Below, piece after piece: positions 8,930-17,696 of a stretch of DNA of 64,000 nucleotides. Source of the DNA: Geitlerinema sp. BBD 1991-9 (GTDB taxonomy: Bacteria > Cyanobacteriota > Cyanobacteriia > Cyanobacteriales > Geitlerinemataceae); assembly GCA_001657325.1 (NCBI GenBank), contig LWRO01000019.1:93670-157669 (forward strand), written 5' to 3'. A model generated the notes under the pieces. The model was not told the origin of the DNA, did not search any database, and saw nothing but the letters and a program-made list of their open reading frames with translations. Each line of letters opens with the position of its first letter. The stretch's first letter is position 1. The position numbers and the translations under genes were made by a program.

Positions 8930-10891
8930 CTAACGCTCGATCTCTGCTTGCCAATCCAGCCATTTCACCGCACTATCAAACCCACCGCTCCACAACTTTG
9001 TCCCATCAGGACTAAAGGCTAAGTCTAACCAACCGGCATGGGGTTTCAAGCGGACAAAACTCCCGCTCTCACTGTGCAACAGAAAAACGGTTCCCGTTGG
9101 ATCGGCGCTGGCGAGAACGTATCCTGTACCCACCGACGACGATACCGCCATCGGACTAAACGCTAACGACTGCACGATTTTTGAGTGTTCTGTAAACACC
9201 CGCAACCGACGACCGTTCCCCATATCCCACAGACGCACCGTTGTATCGCCACTTCCCGTAGCTACCATTTGTCCGTCGGGACTTACCGCCACCGACCAAA
9301 TTGGCACATCTAAATCCACCAAGGTTTTCAAATATTTTCCCGTTTGGAAATCCCATAACTTCACCGTGCCGTCTTTACTGGCTGTCGCCAAAACGCGACC
9401 GTTGTCGCTGAAGTCGATCGAGGTGACCGCTGCACGGTGTCTCGTGAGGGTGTGAAGTGGTTTTGAGCGCTGGGAGTGGCGAGATCGGGTCGCATCCCAT
9501 AACTTCACCGTTCCATCTTCACTGGCACTGGCCAGCACGCGGCCGTCAGGACTGAAGGCAATGTCGTACACTTCACCGCTGTAGCCGTCCCAAGTCGCGA
9601 TGAGTTCTCCCGTTTGGAAATCCCATAATTTAATCGTCTTGTCTTCGCTGGCAGTTGCTAGGGTACGATTATCAGGACTCACGGCCACCGACCACACGGG
9701 ATCGGTATGGGCAGCGAAACTCACTTGCGGCGGACAGTCTTCATTGAGACACGCTCGACTGAATTGACGGATTTCTACAGACCCATTCGCTTTTCCGATA
9801 ACGATCGAGCGTCCGTCTGGACTCACGGCCACCGACCACACGACTCCCGTTCCTTCTACGAGGGTATTGACGGGAAGTTCCCTCGATAAAACAGCTGTTT
9901 CGGGAACCCGAGTTTGGGTATCGAGCGGGGATGGTGTCGATCGAGCGTTCCACAGACTCTGTAAAGCGCTACTGCCAAAGGAGATCGCCAGGAGTATCAG
10001 CAGTGCCGGACGCACGAGTAACATCGGGGCGAACAATGGTGTGATATCGAACCCGTGCAAGTCTTTCAAGATAGCTTTGGCACTCGGATAGCGGTTGGGA
10101 ACTTCTCGCGCCACCATACGATCGAGAATTCGTCCGAGTTGTGCGCTCACGGGAAATCGGCATCGATCGCGCCAGTTCCAAACGTCATTTTTGTCGTCGT
10201 ATAACTCGAACGGCGGTGCGCTCGTTAAGAGGTGCAGGCAAACAATTCCTAAACTATATAAGTCACTGCTTGGAACGGGATGTCCTTGCAGTTGCTCCGG
10301 GGCGGCGTATTCTGCCGATCCGGCCCAGTTGCTCGTCATGCCAGGAACGGCCGTGCAGTGTAACGAGCCGAAATCCACTAAAATCCATCGATCGTCCGCT
10401 TGTCGGCGGATGAGGTTTTGAGGTTTGATGTCGCGGTGGACGAGATGTCGATCGTGCAGTTCGCTGAGGACGGGCAGCACGTCATCGAGCAGTTTGCGGA
10501 TTTGGCGCTCGCGCCAAGCCCCCGACTGGGCTAGGCTTTGTTCGGCGTTCTGTCCCATCACGTAGGCTTGGACGAGGTACTGTCGATCGTCTCGATCGAA
10601 GCTTGCCAAGAGATGGGGAATGTGGGGATGTCGGCTCAGTTGTTCCCAACGGATGAGAGATTCGCGAGAAAGTGCAACCTTGAGCGGATGGCTGCGGATG
10701 ACACAAAAGGTTTGAGTGGGTTTATCTTCGTCGATCGCAAAGAACGTGTCCGCACTGGCACGACAACTCAGGGGGGTTAGCACGCGGTAACGGTCTTTGA
10801 GTAATACCGAAGCGGATCGATCGAGCGGTGCTTGTTGCGATTGCCCATCGCGGATGGGGACGTGAGGAGGGAAAGGGGAATGTTCGCTCAT
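8930..10891 (-). CDS. Ser/Thr protein kinase with C-terminal WD40 propeller
   Basis: 653 residues. The kinase domain spans about 30-280 with HRDIKPQN (152-159), DFG (173-175) and an APEQLQG activation-segment motif. One hydrophobic segment at about 290-310 (LLVRPALLILLAISF) would place the WD40 part across the membrane or anchor it. Seven WD40 repeats (for example VWSVAVSPDNRTLATASEDK) fill 350-653, enough for one propeller. The glycine loop is degenerate (SCRASADTF), and the VAIK lysine position appears to be Arg66 (CVIR). Activity is therefore uncertain. The gene stands alone; partners are unknown. Confidence 0.88.
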   Translation of the reverse strand: MSEHSPFPPHVPIRDGQSQQAPLDRSASVLLKDRYRVLTPLSCRASADTFFAIDEDKPTQTFCVIRSHPLKVALSRESLIRWEQLSRHPHIPHLLASFDRDDRQYLVQAYVMGQNAEQSLAQSGAWRERQIRKLLDDVLPVLSELHDRHLVHRDIKPQNLIRRQADDRWILVDFGSLHCTAVPGMTSNWAGSAEYAAPEQLQGHPVPSSDLYSLGIVCLHLLTSAPPFELYDDKNDVWNWRDRCRFPVSAQLGRILDRMVAREVPNRYPSAKAILKDLHGFDITPLFAPMLLVRPALLILLAISFGSSALQSLWNARSTPSPLDTQTRVPETAVLSRELPVNTLVEGTGVVWSVAVSPDGRSIVIGKANGSVEIRQFSRACLNEDCPPQVSFAAHTDPVWSVAVSPDNRTLATASEDKTIKLWDFQTGELIATWDGYSGEVYDIAFSPDGRVLASASEDGTVKLWDATRSRHSQRSKPLHTLTRHRAAVTSIDFSDNGRVLATASKDGTVKLWDFQTGKYLKTLVDLDVPIWSVAVSPDGQMVATGSGDTTVRLWDMGNGRRLRVFTEHSKIVQSLAFSPMAVSSSVGTGYVLASADPTGTVFLLHSESGSFVRLKPHAGWLDLAFSPDGTKLWSGGFDSAVKWLDWQAEIER

Positions 10892-10955
10892 GGTTTGAAA
10901 ACAGCGTGCCGATGCTGTCTATGTTACTGAGGGATTTCTCAGATGACATCTCGAT

Positions 10956-11006
10956 CGATCGAACGCCTCTCGAGCGTCACTCGAGAGGCGTTCGATCGCA
11001 ATTTTT
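10956..11006 (+). terminator. 19-bp inverted repeat with T-run, intergenic
   Basis: Perfect 19-bp arms starting CGATCGAACGCCTCTCGAG at 10956-10974 and 10980-10998 with a 5-nt loop, followed by AATTTTT on the plus strand. It looks like a plus-strand terminator, but no plus-strand gene precedes it; the kinase gene upstream runs the other way. Confidence 0.55.
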
Positions 11007-11373
11007 CAAGAGTATTGAGCAATGTAAAGAAAGCAAATCGCCATCCCTCACTTAAAATCCCCCAATTGACTAGCTTTTTGGGGTTATAAAGTGACGGCAA
11101 AAACTCATATTCAACTCATATTCGGCACACACTGTTGCGTTACATCACAAATCATTGATTTCTGTAAAAATTATTACACCAAGTCTAGACTCGATCGACA
11201 CAGCCCCGTACAGTGAAAAACAATCGAACGCTTCACAACAGATTTGTTTGGAGCGTTCGAGTTGCTTATCTAACCCAGTTGTGTTATCGCTCCTGCGGGC
11301 AGATGTCTGAGGAGAGGTAGCCTTTAACGATCCAAGCTTTGTCTGAAGATCTCCATTCTTACGGAAGTTTTCC
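11007..11373 (+). promoter_or_regulatory. cpcL upstream region with tandem repeat and hairpin
   Basis: No gene seen. It contains a tandem 11-bp repeat AACTCATATTC (11102-11112 and 11113-11123), and a hairpin with arms CGAACGCT (11225-11232) and AGCGTTCG (11252-11259). The region is the presumed promoter and 5' leader of cpcL; exact promoter boxes are not assigned. Confidence 0.4.
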
Positions 11374-12153
11374 ATGACACTCCCTTTACTTAGTTATCCG
11401 ACTTCAAGTCAAAACCAGCGTGTCGCTGGCTACGAAGTACCAGGGGACGAACAGCCACGAGTTTACTCAACTGACAACATCCCCACCGGGGGTGAGATGG
11501 ACGAGTTAATTCGCGCCGCTTATCGCCAGGTTTTTCACGAACAGCAGATTCTGCAGTGCAACCGTCAGATCGATCTAGAGTCGCAGTTGCGGAACGGCCA
11601 AATTTCTGTGCGGGAATTTATTCGAGGTCTTGCAACCTCTGAAGTATTCCGCTCGCGCAGCTACGAGCCGAGCAATAACTATCGATTCGCGCAAATGTGC
11701 GTTCAACGCTTGCTCGGACGGGAAGTTTATAACGAGCGAGAAAAGTTCGCCTGGTCGATCGTCCTAGCCACCAAAGGACTTCAAGGATTTATCGACGCAC
11801 TCGTCAATAGCGAAGAATATCTGAGCCAGTTTGGTGACGATACGGTTCCCTACCAACGACGACGCATCATCCCACAGCGCAGTCTCGGCGATTTGCCCTT
11901 CGAGCGAATGCCCCGTTATGGCGCTGACCACCGCGCAACGCTAGAGTCCTTGGGTTACTTCGCTCACGAGGCGAAGGATTACCCCTGGTCCAAACGTTCG
12001 TATCAATGTCCGCCACCTCGGTGGGCGTGGCAGAAACAACCGACCCCAGCGAACCTTCGCATTTGGACAACTCTGGTCAACGTGGGAGGGATACTCTTAG
12101 CCATCGGGACGCTGGCTATCGCCCTGTCTGCTTGGGGAATTATCGATTTGTAA
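11374..12153 (+). CDS. cpcL: CpcL (CpcG2-type) membrane-anchored phycobilisome rod linker
   Basis: 259 residues. The N-terminus LPLLSYPTSSQNQRVAGYEV and the PBS-linker domain (about 20-185, with VREFIRGLATSEVFR and RLLGREVYNEREK) mark a CpcG-family linker. The C-terminus ends in a hydrophobic helix (about 236-257, NVGGILLAIGTLAIALSAWG). This is the hallmark of CpcL/CpcG2, which holds core-less phycocyanin rods at the thylakoid membrane, usually serving photosystem I. Ordinary CpcG1 lacks this helix. No classical cpcG is in the window. Confidence 0.92.
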   Translation: MTLPLLSYPTSSQNQRVAGYEVPGDEQPRVYSTDNIPTGGEMDELIRAAYRQVFHEQQILQCNRQIDLESQLRNGQISVREFIRGLATSEVFRSRSYEPSNNYRFAQMCVQRLLGREVYNEREKFAWSIVLATKGLQGFIDALVNSEEYLSQFGDDTVPYQRRRIIPQRSLGDLPFERMPRYGADHRATLESLGYFAHEAKDYPWSKRSYQCPPPRWAWQKQPTPANLRIWTTLVNVGGILLAIGTLAIALSAWGIIDL

Positions 12154-12691
12154 CATTGACCCGCACCGAAGATTGCGAGTTACAAACTTTCTGAGAAAAG
12201 TTGACGAACCGAGCCGAGTGGCACATCGGGGGTCAGCTTAGAAGTTATCTTAGGTTGACCTGTGCCTCGATCTGTTGCCAGGTCAGTGCTTGTGCCGTTT
12301 GGTGAGTGTGCCTGGCAGGGAGCAAAACCTCACTCGCAGTTCGTTAATTGTAGGAATGTTTTTTTACAAAACGTAACTCAAAAACGCTCGGTAGCAGTGT
12401 ATAAAGTTTATCGGAAGGTCACAAACGACAAGTGAAAGTTGAGTTTCAGCCACTTACCCCGTCTCTCATATAACTGTTAAGCAACGATTAAGTTTTTTCA
12501 GTTTTAGGCAAATGTCCGTTGGTGGTGAAGATAACATCACTAGATCGGATTAAGAGGTTTGGTGGGGTGAGCCGGTCGCTCGAGTGAAGGACTTATCGGT
12601 TGACCGAGGTTCCGTCTGGGAGCCACAGTAATAACAGATCTCGTTTGAATCTAGACCAAGCCCATCTGAAAATCCTGTAGGAGATTCGTTC
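12154..12691 (+). promoter_or_regulatory. Long cpcBA upstream region
   Basis: 538 bp without a gene. An inverted repeat TGCCAGG (12276-12282)/CCTGGCA (12311-12317) may end the cpcL transcript. AT-rich sequence around 12355-12510 probably holds the strong cpcBA promoter and leader. The ribosome-binding site TAGGAG is 8 bp before the cpcB ATG. Confidence 0.45.
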
Positions 12692-13210
12692 ATGTTTGAC
12701 GCATTCACCAAGGTCGTCTCTCAAGCTGATGCTCGCGGCGAGTACCTCTCTGCTGGTCAGCTCGACGCTCTGCAACAAATGGTTTCTGACAGCAACAAGC
12801 GTATGGACGCTGTTAACCGCATCACCAGCAACGCCTCTGCTATCGTTGCGAATGCAGCTCGCGCCCTGTTTGCCGAGCAGCCCCAACTCATCGCTCCCGG
12901 CGGCAACGCTTACACGAGCCGTCGCATGGCTGCTTGCTTGCGCGATATGGAAATCATCTTGCGCTATGTGACTTATGCAATCTTCTCGGGCGATGCAAGC
13001 GTCCTCGAGGATCGCTGCCTGAACGGTCTTCGCGAAACCTACGTCGCTCTCGGAACCCCTGGTGCTTCCGTGGCTGCAGGCGTTCAAAAAATGAAAGATG
13101 CTGCCCTGCAAATCGCTGGCGATCCCAGCGGAATCACCCCCGGAGATTGCAGCGCTCTGATGTCTGAAATCGGAACTTACTTCGATCGTGCTGCTGCTGC
13201 TGTTGCTTAA
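12692..13210 (+). CDS. cpcB: C-phycocyanin beta subunit
   Basis: 172 residues, exactly the standard length. Both bilin-binding cysteines are present: C82 ([11 protein letters not shown]) and C153 (GDCSAL). The asparagine equivalent to N72 ([13 protein letters not shown]), methylated in the family, is also there. With CpcA it forms the (alpha-beta)6 rod discs of the phycobilisome on the cytoplasmic face of the thylakoid. It is first in the cpcB-cpcA pair and has a strong TAGGAG ribosome-binding site. Confidence 0.99.
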   Translation: MFDAFTKVVSQADARGEYLSAGQLDALQQMVSDSNKRMDAVNRITSNASAIVANAARALFAEQPQLIAPGGNAYTSRRMAACLRDMEIILRYVTYAIFSGDASVLEDRCLNGLRETYVALGTPGASVAAGVQKMKDAALQIAGDPSGITPGDCSALMSEIGTYFDRAAAAVA

Positions 13211-13300
13211 GCCCTACAGCGAACGATAGCAATCGATCCCGTCCAGCGGGCAATTGAGTTTGAAAACCGTTTTGAAACCCCCAAAGGAGATTCCTCAACA

Positions 13301-13789
13301 ATGAAGACCCCGTTAACTGAAGCAGTTGCTGCCGCAGATTCTCAAGGTCGTTTCCTGACCAGCACCGAAATTCAAACTGCTTTTGGTCGTTTCCGTCAGG
13401 CCAATGCTAGCCTGCAAGCTGCTCGCCAATTAACCAACAAAGCGCAAACGCTGGTTGACGGTGCAGCTCAAGCGGTGTACAGCAAATTCCCTTACACCAC
13501 CCAAATGCAAGGACCGAACTACGCTTCGACCCCCGAAGGTAAAGCGAAGTGCGCTCGTGACATCGGCTACTACCTGCGTATGGTGACCTACTGCTTGGTT
13601 GCTGGTGGTACGGGGCCCATGGATGAATACCTTATTGCAGGTATTGACGAAATCAACCGCACGTTCGAGCTTTCTCCGAGCTGGTACGTTGAAGCACTGA
13701 AATACATCAAAGCAAACCACGGTCTGAGTGGAGATCCGGCTGTTGAAGCAAACTCCTATCTCGACTATGCAATTAACGCTTTGAGCTAA
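13301..13789 (+). CDS. cpcA: C-phycocyanin alpha subunit
   Basis: 162 residues, standard length, with the single phycocyanobilin attachment site C84 ([13 protein letters not shown]). It lies 90 bp after cpcB with its own AAAGGAG site. A strong terminator follows, which should let cpcBA be made in excess over cpcEF. The C84 lyase CpcE/CpcF is encoded next. Confidence 0.99.
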   Translation: MKTPLTEAVAAADSQGRFLTSTEIQTAFGRFRQANASLQAARQLTNKAQTLVDGAAQAVYSKFPYTTQMQGPNYASTPEGKAKCARDIGYYLRMVTYCLVAGGTGPMDEYLIAGIDEINRTFELSPSWYVEALKYIKANHGLSGDPAVEANSYLDYAINALS

Positions 13790-13801
13790 ATTGCGTTTCT
13801 A

Positions 13802-13871
13802 GCCCGGAATGGCAAAGAGCTAACAGCATCGATCGTGCTTGTAGTTGTTTGCGATTCCGGGCAGTTTTTTT
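13802..13871 (+). terminator. Strong terminator after cpcA
   Basis: Arms GCCCGGAAT (13802-13810) and ATTCCGGGC (13854-13862), with T7 at 13865-13871. The long loop itself contains ATCGATCG. It separates the highly expressed cpcBA genes from cpcE. Confidence 0.9.
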
Positions 13872-13972
13872 ATGCAAAACCCTCGTCAATTTGTGCGATC
13901 GACGCTCTCAATCGTTGAGTGAAATGCCAAGGTTGACAAAGACTCTTAAAAAACGTTTTAGTACGGTCGTTC

Positions 13973-14803
13973 ATGCAAACGTCATCTAAGGAAACTTCGA
14001 TTTCGGCTGAATCGATGACGATCGAGCGAGCGCTCGCGAATCTCAAACAAACGGACGACCCAAGCGCTCGCTATTACGCTGCATGGTGGCTGGGAAGATT
14101 TCGCATTCGGGACAATGCCGCGATCGAGGGCTTGCTGGATGCCCTTTCCGATGAGGTCGATCGATCTCCCGATGGCGGTTATCCCCTTCGCCGTAACGCA
14201 GCCGATGCTTTAGGTAAACTCGGAGATCGACGAGCCGTCCCGTCTCTGATTGCCTGCTTGGACTGTGACGATTATTACGTGCGCGAGTCAGCCGCTCAGG
14301 CGCTCGAGGCCATTGGCGATTCTCAAGCCATTTCCTCCTTGCTCGCTTTACTCGAAGGTGGTGTCGAAGCAGCTGTTGCGGTATCGGGGAAACCTCACCT
14401 GGTTCAACCCTACGATTCTGTTATCGAAGCACTAGGAACGCTCGATGCTGTTGATGCAATCTCTCAAATTCAGCCGTTTTTAGACCATTTCGTCCCCAAA
14501 GTGCAGTATGCTTCGGCTCGAGCCATGTACCAACTGACGGGTGAGTCTCAGTATGGAGATCGGTTAGTGGAGGCACTTGCCGAAGCTGACCTACAGCTTC
14601 GGCGTGCAGCCCTGATGGACTTGGCAGCAATCGGCTATCTCAAAGCTGCTCAACCTGTTTCTGAAACCTTAGCTGAAAACAGTCTCAAACTGATCGCGCT
14701 GAAAGGAATTTTGGAAGCCCGTCTCAAAACTGAAGATAGGTCATGGCAAGACCTCGACGATCGATCGATCGAAGTGATGCAATTAATGGATGATTTACTT
14801 TAA
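13973..14803 (+). CDS. cpcE: CpcE, phycocyanin alpha phycocyanobilin lyase subunit
   Basis: 276 residues of HEAT-like repeats (WWLGRFRIRDN; then YPLRRNAADALGKLGDRRAV; VRESAAQALEAIGD). The N-terminal ARYYAAWWLGRFR block and length match CpcE. CpcE and CpcF together attach phycocyanobilin to C84 of CpcA, in the cytoplasm. cpcF follows 39 bp downstream. Assignment as CpcE rather than PecE rests on the adjacent cpcBA. Confidence 0.94.
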   Translation: MQTSSKETSISAESMTIERALANLKQTDDPSARYYAAWWLGRFRIRDNAAIEGLLDALSDEVDRSPDGGYPLRRNAADALGKLGDRRAVPSLIACLDCDDYYVRESAAQALEAIGDSQAISSLLALLEGGVEAAVAVSGKPHLVQPYDSVIEALGTLDAVDAISQIQPFLDHFVPKVQYASARAMYQLTGESQYGDRLVEALAEADLQLRRAALMDLAAIGYLKAAQPVSETLAENSLKLIALKGILEARLKTEDRSWQDLDDRSIEVMQLMDDLL

Positions 14804-14842
14804 AATCGTTGACTTTAAAATCGATAGCAAGCTGCGAAAATC

Positions 14843-15475
14843 ATGCCCGTTGAAGTCCTGATCGAAGCCGTCGATCGAGCTGATTCTGCTGACGACCTCC
14901 TCGCCGCTGTCGAAGACTTGGCGGATAGCTGTGATGAAACGGCGATTCCCACCTTGATTCAAGTTCTCGGCTTCAACAATCCCGGTGCGGCGGTGGCGGC
15001 GGTCGATGGACTCTCGCGTATTGGAAAACCGGCCGTTTTACCGCTCCTCGAACAACTCGACGGGTATAACTATGGCGCACGCGCCTGGGCAATTCGCGCG
15101 TTGTCGCAAATTGGAGATCCCCGCGCTTTTGAGATTCTCGTCACCGCAGCAGTGGATTTCTCCCTCAGTGTTCGACGAGCAGCGGTGAAAGGACTTGGCT
15201 CCCTACAGTGGGAAGAGTTGGAGATCGAAGATCGATCGAGTTTCCAACAAAAAGCCCGAGAAATCCTCTTACAAACGACGAGCGATCCGGAATGGGTTGT
15301 CCGGTATTCAACCATCGTGGGGCTGGAAATCCTCAGTCGCAACTTGACAACGACTGATGCTCGAGCTGTTCGATCGATCGAAATTCGCTTGCAGGAAATC
15401 GAGCGAGAAGATACCGAAATCGCCGTTCGCGCCCGTGCAGCTCTAGCACGCCAGCGTCTCGTACGAGAGAGGTGA
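14843..15475 (+). CDS. cpcF: CpcF, phycocyanin alpha phycocyanobilin lyase subunit
   Basis: 210 residues of HEAT repeats, with ALSQIGDPRAFEILVTAA and VRRAAVKGLGSLQW. Length and position after cpcE identify the CpcF partner. The two act as one heterodimeric lyase for CpcA. pebB begins 70 bp later on the same strand and may belong to the same transcript. Confidence 0.93.
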   Translation: MPVEVLIEAVDRADSADDLLAAVEDLADSCDETAIPTLIQVLGFNNPGAAVAAVDGLSRIGKPAVLPLLEQLDGYNYGARAWAIRALSQIGDPRAFEILVTAAVDFSLSVRRAAVKGLGSLQWEELEIEDRSSFQQKAREILLQTTSDPEWVVRYSTIVGLEILSRNLTTTDARAVRSIEIRLQEIEREDTEIAVRARAALARQRLVRER

Positions 15476-15545
15476 ATTTCGATCGGCGACAAGCGGTTTT
15501 TCGATCGCGAACCCAAAAACTAACATCTATTGATGCAAAATTGTC

Positions 15546-16283
15546 ATGACTCTCTATCAGCCATTTTGGGATTACGCGCAAACTTGCTTAGAAGAGCGCT
15601 TAGATTTACAACCTTATCCAATTCCTGAAGGATTTGAATATAAAGAAAGTATAGTTGGAAGAGGCAAAAGACAAGAATCTGTCATCACGGAAAGTCATGC
15701 TTTTCAGTCCTTAAAACTGAGACAGATTCGTGCAGCTCACGTTCGAGGTGGGAATTCCCTACAAGTTTTGAACTTTGTCATCTTCCCCCAATTAAATTAC
15801 GATTTGCCGTTTTTTGGGGGAGATTTAGTGACCTTACCCGGCGGACATCTCATTGCGATCGATATGCAGCCGCTCTTTCACGATGATGCTTACCGTGCAA
15901 AGTACACAGAACCGCTTTTGCCGATGTTTGAAAAACACCAACAACACCTTCCCTGGGGAGGTGATTTTCCCGAGGAAGCCAAGCCCTTCTTTTCTCCAAT
16001 TTTCCTGTGGACGCGCCCCCAAGAAACGGAAGTAGTGGAAACGCGAGTTTTTGAGGCATTTAAAGACTATCTCAACGCCTATCTAGATTTCGTCGAAAAA
16101 GCTCAACCCGTCTCAGACGAACAGCAGCTTAAAGCCATACAAGAGGCTCAGTTACGCTATGTGGACTATCGTGCCGAAAAAGATCCGGCTCGGGGGATGT
16201 TTTCACGCTTGTACGGAGCAGAATGGACGGAGGAGTACATTCACGGATTTCTTTTCGACTTAGAGCGTAAATTAGTGGCTTAG
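15546..16283 (+). CDS. pebB: PebB, phycoerythrobilin:ferredoxin oxidoreductase
   Basis: 245 residues, a ferredoxin-dependent bilin reductase. The PebB-type blocks [48 protein letters not shown] and EWTEEYIH are present. PebB reduces 15,16-dihydrobiliverdin to phycoerythrobilin, receiving it from PebA. Unusually, pebA is not next to it: it lies about 13 kb away on the other strand, and pebB sits behind cpcEF instead. Assignment over PcyA or PebA is by the PebB-specific DLVTLP and PARGM segments. Confidence 0.92.
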   Translation: MTLYQPFWDYAQTCLEERLDLQPYPIPEGFEYKESIVGRGKRQESVITESHAFQSLKLRQIRAAHVRGGNSLQVLNFVIFPQLNYDLPFFGGDLVTLPGGHLIAIDMQPLFHDDAYRAKYTEPLLPMFEKHQQHLPWGGDFPEEAKPFFSPIFLWTRPQETEVVETRVFEAFKDYLNAYLDFVEKAQPVSDEQQLKAIQEAQLRYVDYRAEKDPARGMFSRLYGAEWTEEYIHGFLFDLERKLVA

Positions 16284-16288
16284 AACCC

Positions 16289-16329
16289 CCCGGCCAAACA
16301 GGTGAAACCTGACCGTATCGCTTGCCGGG
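16289..16329 (+). other. Nested stem-loop after pebB
   Basis: Outer arms CCCGGC (16289-16294) and GCCGGG (16324-16329) enclose an inner hairpin CAGGT-GAA-ACCTG (16299-16311). There is no T-run. It may stabilise the pebB 3' end; its role is unknown. Confidence 0.4.
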
Positions 16330-16532
16330 TAAACAGATTATCTTGATGGCAGAAGCGGAGTTGAGTGAATCGAAGAAATTTCTTCAGTCAATTCCCGGTT
16401 TAACGCTTTCACGATCGCCTATCTACGCTCGAGAATGTGTTAAAACTCTGGCGTCCCCCGAAGTCTTTTAAAACGATCGTTCGTATAATATCGATCGAGT
16501 CAGTTAACGAATAAGTCAATCAGAACAATGCC

Positions 16533-17105
16533 ATGACCACACATCTAAGCGAACGGGCCAAACAACTGATCCCCAAAGCAAAAATTTTCAATTTCGATTC
16601 TTGGGAGTCCCGCTACCCCGAAAGTTCGATCGAACGGGGCAGAATTGCCGATGCTGAGGGACGTTATCTCAACGACAAAGATCTCGTAGCGCTCGGCGAA
16701 ACGGGAGGCGATCCACAATCTCTTGAAACCGTTCGTTTTCTGCGGGATAATGCGACAGAAATCGTTGCTGAAGCACGTGGGAAGGTTCTCGACGAATTCC
16801 CCGGCATTAGCGAAGCGGGAGGGGATCTCTATCCCACTGAACGCGCCGAAGCCTGTTGGCGGGATTTCTGGCATTTCCTGCGCTCCATTACCTACGGGAT
16901 TGCAGGCAGTACGGTCAACTATACCAATGCCGATGGATTAGAAAACATGAATTTGCTCTATCGGGAGTTGAAAGTTCCCCTTCCCGCGATGGTGTGTGGG
17001 CTGGAAGCTTTGAAAGCTTCGAGTTTGAAGCGCATGGTCGATCGATCGGAAACGCTGGCTCCTTATTTCGATTGGCTTGTCGAACAGTTGCGTCAGTTTA
17101 AGTGA
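16533..17105 (+). CDS. Orphan phycobiliprotein-like protein
   Basis: 190 residues. The phycobilisome globin-like fold is recognisable (NATEIVAEARGKVLDEFP; AEACWRDFWHFLRSITYGIAG). C108 with R110 and D111 sits where C84, R and D bind bilin in CpcA, so chromophore binding is possible. An N-terminal extension of about 35 residues (KAKIFNFDSWESRYPESS) and weak overall similarity set it apart from CpcA/B, CpeA/B and allophycocyanins. It follows pebB after 249 bp. It might be an unusual allophycocyanin-like antenna subunit, an assembly factor or a sensor; I cannot tell which. Confidence 0.72.
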   Translation: MTTHLSERAKQLIPKAKIFNFDSWESRYPESSIERGRIADAEGRYLNDKDLVALGETGGDPQSLETVRFLRDNATEIVAEARGKVLDEFPGISEAGGDLYPTERAEACWRDFWHFLRSITYGIAGSTVNYTNADGLENMNLLYRELKVPLPAMVCGLEALKASSLKRMVDRSETLAPYFDWLVEQLRQFK

Positions 17106-17696
17106 TGCAGTGAAGTGCGGCGTCCTATCTACACTTGATGAAAGATAAGTTATATAGGGTAAACGCATCGAACTTTCCTTGACCCAAAGGCTTGCGCTTT
17201 TCGCGACTCTCTTAGTAAAGTGGTTGCAAAAAAAGGAATCCAGATTTCGATCCGTTTACCCTGGCGCTTGCTCTCGAGAGCAATGGTCACTTCAACGCTT
17301 CTGATACGAATCGAGGTCGAAATTTCAGGGAGTCAGCAACGGCTGTAGCTTGATGAGGGCGAACGGTGTCGAGGTAACAATCTGTTTACAGGATGTCGAA
17401 GAAAGTTTACATTTTGTTAAAACCAGAAGCCCCCTAAACATTATATAAATATACCTAGCTGAAAATACTGTCCTTTCAACCTATGAGGCGATCTCGGTCT
17501 CCGGCTGAATGAAGCGACAGGAGATCGAGAATTCAGTCAACTTCTTGAGAGTTTTGCGTTTCCAGTTTTTGGCTCAGACGCTCTCTCGAACCGGTCGAAC
17601 GCAAAGTTCTATTAAAAAACTAAGAACCCAAAGCGTTCGAGCTTACGGAGTTTTTTTGAAAAACACGGAAATTTCTTTACTCAAGGAGATTTGTTA
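17106..17696 (+). promoter_or_regulatory. cpeC operon upstream region
   Basis: 591 bp without a convincing gene. AT-rich sequence near 17440-17455 (TTATATAAATATA) resembles a -10 region. A leader hairpin has arms TCGAACGC (17595-17602)/GCGTTCGA (17633-17640) and inner arms GTTCT/AGAAC. The site AAGGAG precedes the cpeC ATG at 17697. No established CcaR or RcaC box was recognised. Confidence 0.45.
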
